NCBI GenBank assembly: GCA_016210125.1
Contig: JACQUS010000388.1
Coordinates: forward strand, 1-11,229
Source: Chloroflexota bacterium
GTDB taxonomy: Bacteria > Chloroflexota > UBA6077 > FW602-bin22 > JACQUS01
Reading direction: 5' to 3'
DNA: 11,229 nt
Below, piece after piece: positions 6,644-11,229 of this stretch. The translations under genes and the position numbers were made by a program. A model generated the notes under the pieces. That model did no database searches and was not told the DNA's origin. It saw only the letters and a list, made by a program, of their open reading frames with translations. Position 1 is the first letter of the stretch. Each line of letters begins with the position of its first letter.

Positions 6644-7522
6644 GTGGAGTCGTTCCAGTTCGTCGTCAACGGCCTGATGCTTGGCGGCATCTACGCCATC
6701 GTCGGCGCGGGCTTCGCTCTGGTTTACGGCGTCATGAACGTGCTCAACGTCGCCCACGGCTCGTTCATCATGATCGGCGCGTACCTCACCTACTGGACGG
6801 TCACGCTGCTCGGCGTCGATCCCTTCGTCACCCTGCCGGCGAGCGCCGTGGCGCTGTTCGCCTTCGGCTACCTCGTCCAGCGCACGGTCATCAGTCGGGT
6901 GCTCCACGCCAGCATCTTCATGACCTTCATCCTCACCTTCGGTCTGGACATGTTCCTCATCAACGCCGGGCTCGTCGCTTGGGGCGGCTCGTATCGCGCC
7001 GTACGACCGTCCTACGCCGACGACGTGCTCATCATGGGCGGGCTGACCATCCCCTACGTGCGTCTGGTCGTGCTCGTCGCCGTCGTCGCGGTCATCGCGC
7101 TGCTGCTGCTCTTCATGTCCAAGACGCGGCTGGGCATCGCCATCAAGGCCACGGCGCTGGAGCGCGAGGCGGCGCAACTCGCCGGCGTCGACGTGAAGCA
7201 GATCGACGCCATCACGTTCGGCCTGTCGGCCGCGCTCGCCGGCGTGGCCGGTGGCCTGCTGGCGGTCGTCCTGCCCTTCGGCCCGTTCATGGGCGTCCCG
7301 CTGACCGGCAAGGCATTCACCGTCGCCGTGCTCGGCGGCCTGGGCAGCATGACCGGCGCGCTTTACGGCGGCTTCGTCCTCGCGTTCGCCGAGATCGGCG
7401 GCGTCATCGCACTTGGCGGTGAGTGGGCCGACGGCATCGCCTTCATCATCCTCCTCGTGGTCCTCGTCTTGCGGCCACGCGGCCTCCTCGGCAAGGAGTT
7501 CTTCGCCGAGGTGAAGGTCTAG
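6644..7522 (+). CDS. livH: Branched-chain amino acid-type ABC transporter permease LivH
   Basis: A 292-residue inner-membrane permease of the HAAT (LivH/LivM) family; with LivM it forms the channel of an ATP-driven importer for branched-chain amino acids or related amides and carboxylates. The opening FQFVVNGLMLGGIYAIVGAG (4-23) and VMNVLNVAHGSFIMIGAY are hallmark LivH N-terminal features. Several hydrophobic spans follow. The cytoplasmic EAA-like loop that contacts the ATPases is at about 159-195 (KTRLGIAIKAT, EREAAQLAGVDV), and FTVAVLGGLGSMTGALYGG precedes the last spans. Start: GTG 6644, the only start codon after the in-frame TGA at 6623-6625, with GAGG 6 bases upstream. It is the first gene of the operon; livM follows after 23 bases. 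The real cargo is unknown because no binding protein is encoded here. Confidence 0.95.
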   Translation: MESFQFVVNGLMLGGIYAIVGAGFALVYGVMNVLNVAHGSFIMIGAYLTYWTVTLLGVDPFVTLPASAVALFAFGYLVQRTVISRVLHASIFMTFILTFGLDMFLINAGLVAWGGSYRAVRPSYADDVLIMGGLTIPYVRLVVLVAVVAVIALLLLFMSKTRLGIAIKATALEREAAQLAGVDVKQIDAITFGLSAALAGVAGGLLAVVLPFGPFMGVPLTGKAFTVAVLGGLGSMTGALYGGFVLAFAEIGGVIALGGEWADGIAFIILLVVLVLRPRGLLGKEFFAEVKV

Positions 7523-7545
7523 CCACACTGCGCCGAGGATTGCGC

Positions 7546-8565
7546 ATGCTCGAAGCGCGGCTGTCGTCGTTTCTGCGCGAGGGCCAGCGCCTGCAGGTCA
7601 GCGCGGCGGCGGTGGGCGCCGTGGCGCTGGCCGTGGTGCTCCTGCTACTGCCCAACTGGCTGAGCGGCTACTGGCTGCGCATCACCACGTCGGTGCTGAT
7701 GTTCGCCACCCTGGCGCAGGCCTGGAACATCATCACGGGCTTCACTGGCTACCCGGCCTTCGGCAACACGGCCTTCTTCGGCGTCGGGGCCTACGCCCTG
7801 GCCATCCTCGTCACCAAGGCCGGCCTCGGCATTCCGGCGGCGATCGTCCTTGCCGGGCTCGCCGCGGCGGCCTTTTGCGCCGTGATCGGCCTGCCGATTC
7901 TGCGCCTCCAGGGGCACTACTTCGCCATCGCCACGCTGGCCCTGTCGCTCTTCGTGCGCGAGGCAGCGGCGAACCTCGGCTGGCTGACCAACGGGGCCAT
8001 CGGCATCGTCCTGCCGACGCTGGCCAGCGGCTCGCCCGAGGAGATCACCCGGCCGTACTACTACCTGATGCTCCTCGTGCTCGTGGCCTGCTGCGCGTGC
8101 ACGTGGTGGGTCTCCGTCAGCCGCTTCGGCTACGGGCTGCGCAGCATCAAGGCCGACGAGGACGCTGCAGCCTGCTTCGGCATCAACACGACGCTCTCCA
8201 AGCTGGTCGCCTGGGTGCTCAGCGCGTTCTTCACTGGGCTCGCCGGCGCGGTCTGGGCACTCTGGATCACGTTCATCGACCCGCAGTCGGCCTTCAACCT
8301 GGCGATCGCCGTCAAGTTCTCGGTCATGGCCCTGCTCGGCGGCTTGGGCACCGTCGCCGGCCCGGTGCTCGGCGCCCTGCTGGTCGAGGTGCTCACCCAG
8401 GCCATCTGGGGTGCGTTCTACGCCGTCCATCTGGCCGTGCTTGGACTGGCGATCATGCTCATCGTCCTGCTGATGCCCGGCGGGCTGATGCAGCTCCTTC
8501 GCGACCGGCTGGCGACGGCCAAGCGGCTGCTCGCCACGCCCTCGGCCAAGGAGAGCTGGCGATGA
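7546..8565 (+). CDS. livM: Branched-chain amino acid-type ABC transporter permease LivM
   Basis: A 339-residue second permease subunit of the HAAT importer. After a short cytoplasmic lead comes a first membrane span (about 18-37), then the family motif AQAWNIITGFTGYPAFGNTA followed by FFGVGAY (57-83). The EAA-like loop is at about 191-220 (RFGYGLRSIKADEDAAACFG), and the C-terminal SVMALLGGLGTVAGPVLGALL is typical. Start chosen: ATG 7546, with GAGGA at 7535-7539 and 6-base spacing, 23 bases after livH. An in-frame GTG at 7423 would add 41 Arg-rich residues overlapping livH and is not credible. The stop TGA (8563-8565) overlaps the livG ATG as ATGA, indicating translational coupling. Confidence 0.94.
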   Translation: MLEARLSSFLREGQRLQVSAAAVGAVALAVVLLLLPNWLSGYWLRITTSVLMFATLAQAWNIITGFTGYPAFGNTAFFGVGAYALAILVTKAGLGIPAAIVLAGLAAAAFCAVIGLPILRLQGHYFAIATLALSLFVREAAANLGWLTNGAIGIVLPTLASGSPEEITRPYYYLMLLVLVACCACTWWVSVSRFGYGLRSIKADEDAAACFGINTTLSKLVAWVLSAFFTGLAGAVWALWITFIDPQSAFNLAIAVKFSVMALLGGLGTVAGPVLGALLVEVLTQAIWGAFYAVHLAVLGLAIMLIVLLMPGGLMQLLRDRLATAKRLLATPSAKESWR

Positions 8566-9374
8566 GCGCCACGGTGGCGCCCGCGCTCGACGTGCGGGGC
8601 GTCGTCAAGGGCTTCGGCGCCGTCCGCGCCGTCGACGGCGTGAGCCTCGCCGTGCGTTCCGGCGAGGTGCTGGGCGTGGTCGGGCCGAACGGCGCGGGCA
8701 AGAGCACGCTGGTGAACATCATCAGCGGCCTCGTGAAAGCCGACGCCGGCGAGATCGCCTACCGCGGCGTGCCCATCCACCGCCTCTCGCCCGACGAGGT
8801 GGCGCGGCTGGGTGTCGCGCGTACCTTCCAGATCGTCAAGCCGCTGCGCGACCTCAGCGTCATCGAGAACGTGATGGTCGGCGCGCTCTTCGGCCGCCGG
8901 CAGTGTCGCTCGACGCGCGAGGCGCGGCGCATCGCCGAGGAGGCCCTGGCCCAGGTGCAGCTCGGCCACCGCGCCGAGGCCGAGTGTCGCAAGATCAGCA
9001 CCGGCGAGACGAAGAAGCTTGACCTAGCGCGGGCGCTGGCGATGGACCCCGACGTCTTGCTGCTCGACGAGCCGCTGGCCGGCGTCGGCGCGCGCGAGTC
9101 GCAAACGCTGATCGAGCTCATCGTCGGCCTGGCCAAGAGCGGCAAGGCCATCCTGCTGGTGGAGCACGTGGTGCGCGTGGTCTGGACGATCTCCGACCGC
9201 GTGGCCGTGCTGCACCACGGGGCGAAGATCGCCGAAGGGCCGCCGAAGGAGGTCGCGGCGGACGACCAGGTCATGGCCGCCTACCTCGGCGAGCGCTACA
9301 TCCGCGAGGTCTTGCAGCGCCCGGCGGACGACGCCGAGCCGGGCGTCAGCAGCGACGGGGACGGGGGACCGTAG
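8562..9374 (+). CDS. livG: ABC transporter ATP-binding protein LivG
   Basis: A 270-residue cytosolic ATPase subunit of the importer. Motifs: Walker A GPNGAGKST (41-49), Q-loop RTFQ (Gln90), Walker B DVLLLDE (164-170) and switch His202 in LLVEH, in normal order. The ABC signature, usually LSxGQ, reads ISTGE at 145-149, followed by a normal TKKLDLARALA. RTFQIVKPLRDLSVIENVMVGAL is classic LivG. Start ATG 8562 overlaps the livM stop by four bases and has GGAG (8550-8553) 8 bases upstream; the frame stays open further upstream, but that stretch lies inside livM. The C terminus runs about 30 acidic, low-complexity residues past the usual YLG end (AAYLGERY onward). livF follows 31 bases later. Confidence 0.94.
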   Translation: MSATVAPALDVRGVVKGFGAVRAVDGVSLAVRSGEVLGVVGPNGAGKSTLVNIISGLVKADAGEIAYRGVPIHRLSPDEVARLGVARTFQIVKPLRDLSVIENVMVGALFGRRQCRSTREARRIAEEALAQVQLGHRAEAECRKISTGETKKLDLARALAMDPDVLLLDEPLAGVGARESQTLIELIVGLAKSGKAILLVEHVVRVVWTISDRVAVLHHGAKIAEGPPKEVAADDQVMAAYLGERYIREVLQRPADDAEPGVSSDGDGGP

Positions 9375-9405
9375 GCCGGCGGCAGTTGGCGATTCGGAGC
9401 GAGAC

Positions 9406-10122
9406 GTGGCAGCGATGCTCGAGGTTCGCGACCTGACGACGGGGTACACCGATGTGCCCCTCATCGCCGATCTGAGCATCAGCCTGGCGCCGGGCGAGGT
9501 CGTCGCGCTGCTGGGAGCCAACGGCTCGGGCAAGACGACCGTCCTGCGGGCGATCATGGGCTTGCTGCCGGCCTGGCAGGGCCGCGTCGTCTTCGACGGC
9601 CAGGAGGTGACCCGCCGCGCGGTGCACGAGCGGGTGAAGGCCGGGCTGGTGATGGTCCCGGCCGGGCGGCGGCTCTTCTTCGGCCTGTCCGTCGAGGACA
9701 ACCTGAAGATGGGTGGCTACCTCACGTGGGAGAGTCGCCTGCTGCGCGAGCGTATGGCCGAGGTGTTCGCGCTCTTCCCCGAGCTGGGGAAGCTGCGGAC
9801 GCACCTCGCCGGCAAGCTGAGCGGCGGCGAGCAGCAGATGGTGGCTCTCGGTCGCGCGCTCATGGCCCGGCCGCGCGCGCTGCTCATCGACGAGCTGAGC
9901 CTCGGGCTGGCGCCGGTCGTCGTCGAGCGGCTGATGCCGGCCGTAGAGAAGATCCGCAACCTGTTCGGCATCCCGGTGCTCTTCGTCGAGCAGGACGTGC
10001 TGCGCGCCGTGGAGCTGGCCGACCGCGCCTACGTGCTCGACCAGGGGCGCATCGCCATGGAGGGCCACCCCAAGCAGTTCGCCCAGGACCGCCGGCTCAT
10101 CCGCGCGTATATGGGAGTGTAG
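9406..10122 (+). CDS. livF: ABC transporter ATP-binding protein LivF
   Basis: A 238-residue second ATPase subunit, pairing with LivG under LivHM. Walker A GANGSGKTT (37-45), signature LSGGEQQM (139-146), Walker B ALLIDE (159-164) and VEQ (Gln197 at the switch position, usual in LivF) are present. Two small departures from the common LivF text: VPAGRRLF (84-91), where VPEGR is usual, and DELSLGLAP, where DEPSLGLAP is usual. Start: GTG 9406 is chosen because GGAG (9396-9399) lies exactly 6 bases upstream; ATG 9415 three codons later would be 15 bases away. The stop TAG (10120-10122) is directly followed by the ATG of the acyl-CoA dehydrogenase, with no base between, so the enzyme is tied to the transporter transcript. 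Confidence 0.95.
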   Translation: MAAMLEVRDLTTGYTDVPLIADLSISLAPGEVVALLGANGSGKTTVLRAIMGLLPAWQGRVVFDGQEVTRRAVHERVKAGLVMVPAGRRLFFGLSVEDNLKMGGYLTWESRLLRERMAEVFALFPELGKLRTHLAGKLSGGEQQMVALGRALMARPRALLIDELSLGLAPVVVERLMPAVEKIRNLFGIPVLFVEQDVLRAVELADRAYVLDQGRIAMEGHPKQFAQDRRLIRAYMGV

Positions 10123-11229
10123 ATGACAGTGGCCGGGTACACCCTCACACCGGAGCAGATCGAGCTCAGGAAGTTCGCGCGTGACGTCGCGGAGCGCCAC
10201 CTGGTGGCCCGCGCCGACGAGGTGGAGAAGGCCGGCGCGTTCTTCCCCCGTGACCTCATCGACCTGTTCCGCGACCTCGACCTACTCGGCATCGACGTCC
10301 CGCAGGAGCACGGCGGCCAGGGCCTCGACGTGCTCACCTGCGCCCTGGTCATGGAGGAGATCGCGCGCGGCTGGTTCTCGGCGTCCAGCTACCCGGTGGC
10401 CATGGGCACTGGGCCAATTCTTGCCGCCGGCACCACGGAGCAGAAGGCGCGCTACCTGCCGAGGATCGCCCGCGGGGAGGTCATCACCGCATTCGCCCTG
10501 ACCGAGCCCGACGCCGGCTCCGACGCCTCCGGCCTGCGCACCGTCGCCCGCCGGGACGGGGACGCCTACGTCATCAGCGGCCGCAAGATCTTCATCACCA
10601 ACGCGCACATCGCCGACGTCCTGCTCACCTTCGCCACGGTCGACCCCCACGGCGAGCGTGGCAAGGGCGTGACGCTGTTCCTCGTCGACAAGGGCACGCC
10701 GGGCCTCCAGATCGGCCACCGCTTCCGCACGCTGGCCCACGAGGCCAATCCGATCTGGGAGGTCCTGTACGACGACTGCCGCGTGCCGGCCGACAACCGG
10801 CTGGGGCAGGAGGGCGAGGGCTTCAGCTACATGCAGGTCGGCTTCGCCAAGACCCGCGCGCTCTACGCGGCGCGCTGCCTCGGCCTGGCGCAGGCGGCGC
10901 TCGACTACGCGGCGCGCTATGCCGAGGAGCGCGTGCAGTTTGGCCAGCCGATCGCCCGCTTTCAGATGGTGCAGCAACTGATCGCGGACATGATCGTCTC
11001 CGTGGACGCGGCGCGGCTGCTGGTGCAGCGCGTGGGCCGGCTGAAGGACGCCGGGCTGCAGCGCGCCTCGCTCGAAGCCTCGATGGGCAAGCTCTACGCG
11101 AGCGACGTGAACAACAAGGTGGCCCTCGACGCGGTGCAGATCCACGGCGGCTACGGTCTGACCGAGGAGTTTCCGGTGGGCCGCTACGTGCTGGAGTCGA
11201 AAGTGCGGACGATCGGCGAGGGCACGAAC
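10123..11229 (+). CDS. Acyl-CoA dehydrogenase, 3' truncated by window edge
   Basis: A FAD flavoenzyme that introduces an alpha,beta double bond into an acyl-CoA and passes electrons to ETF. 369 residues are visible and the frame runs off the window end; the usual length is about 380, so only a short tail is missing. The N-terminal helical domain (about 1-120) includes VPQEHGGQGL (59-68) and is followed by the FAD-site motif AFALTEPDAGSD (123-134). A middle beta domain (YVISGRKIFITNA, then EVLYDDCRVP) comes next. In the C-terminal domain are ERVQFGQPIARFQ, QIHGGYGLTEEFPVGRY and IGEGTN, whose Glu366 is at the position of the general-base Glu in many family members. Start ATG 10123 has GGGAG (10113-10117) 5 bases upstream, inside the end of livF. 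Its position in the liv operon suggests it acts on a CoA form of the imported compound or its breakdown product. Chain-length or branched-chain preference cannot be read. Confidence 0.94.
   Translation, partial: MTVAGYTLTPEQIELRKFARDVAERHLVARADEVEKAGAFFPRDLIDLFRDLDLLGIDVPQEHGGQGLDVLTCALVMEEIARGWFSASSYPVAMGTGPILAAGTTEQKARYLPRIARGEVITAFALTEPDAGSDASGLRTVARRDGDAYVISGRKIFITNAHIADVLLTFATVDPHGERGKGVTLFLVDKGTPGLQIGHRFRTLAHEANPIWEVLYDDCRVPADNRLGQEGEGFSYMQVGFAKTRALYAARCLGLAQAALDYAARYAEERVQFGQPIARFQMVQQLIADMIVSVDAARLLVQRVGRLKDAGLQRASLEASMGKLYASDVNNKVALDAVQIHGGYGLTEEFPVGRYVLESKVRTIGEGTN

Noticed and set aside
7423..7545. 41-residue N-terminal extension of livM
   Set aside because: It overlaps livH in another frame, is Arg/Pro-rich, and ATG 7546 has a well placed GAGGA site and the expected N terminus.

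Overview
The window is 11.2 kb of very GC-rich bacterial DNA (about 70 % by eye, not computed). Coding density is high, GTG starts are frequent (hyuB, livH, livF) and Shine-Dalgarno spacing is ordinary. The gene set (HyuA/HyuB, a PF04909 amidohydrolase, an amidase, a LivHMGF transporter and an acyl-CoA dehydrogenase) is typical of GC-rich soil or sediment heterotrophs such as Methylomirabilota/Rokubacteria, Chloroflexota, Actinobacteria or Proteobacteria. No rRNA or single-copy marker is present, so the phylum is left open. No tRNA, CRISPR array, transposase, integrase or phage gene was seen.

Layout. (1) 2-1075 (+): the 3' part of an amidase-signature hydrolase whose start lies before the window. 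(2) 1076-1308: a convergent gap holding a possible terminator for the minus-strand genes. (3) 1309-6220 (-): a likely three-gene unit, transcribed amidohydrolase, then hyuA, then hyuB. hyuA and hyuB are 4 bases apart. A 159-base spacer before hyuA holds several strong hairpins. (4) 6221-6643: a divergent control region of 423 bases with no convincing gene, containing AT-rich patches and several inverted repeats. (5) 6644-11229 (+): a tightly packed operon livH-livM-livG-livF-acyl-CoA dehydrogenase, the last gene cut by the window end.

How the parts may work together (inference). The two divergent units look like an uptake-plus-catabolism cassette. A Liv-type (HAAT family) ABC importer would bring in an amino-acid-like, amide or carboxylate compound. 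The ATP-dependent HyuA/HyuB pair would open or carboxylate it (hydantoinase, oxoprolinase and carboxylase relatives share this fold). The amidase and amidohydrolase would cleave or decarboxylate C-N or C-C bonds, and the acyl-CoA dehydrogenase would start beta-oxidation of a CoA-bound product. The substrate cannot be read from the sequence. The importer's periplasmic binding protein, a transcription regulator and a CoA ligase are not in the window.

Most features are familiar families. The oddest protein is the amidohydrolase. Its HxH metal motif reads A-x-N and the later HxG histidine appears to be Gln, so three of the four usual metal ligands seem to be missing. The oddest non-coding parts are the hairpin cluster at 5231-5335 and the inverted repeats of the divergent region. 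I did not find a clear undescribed multi-gene system.
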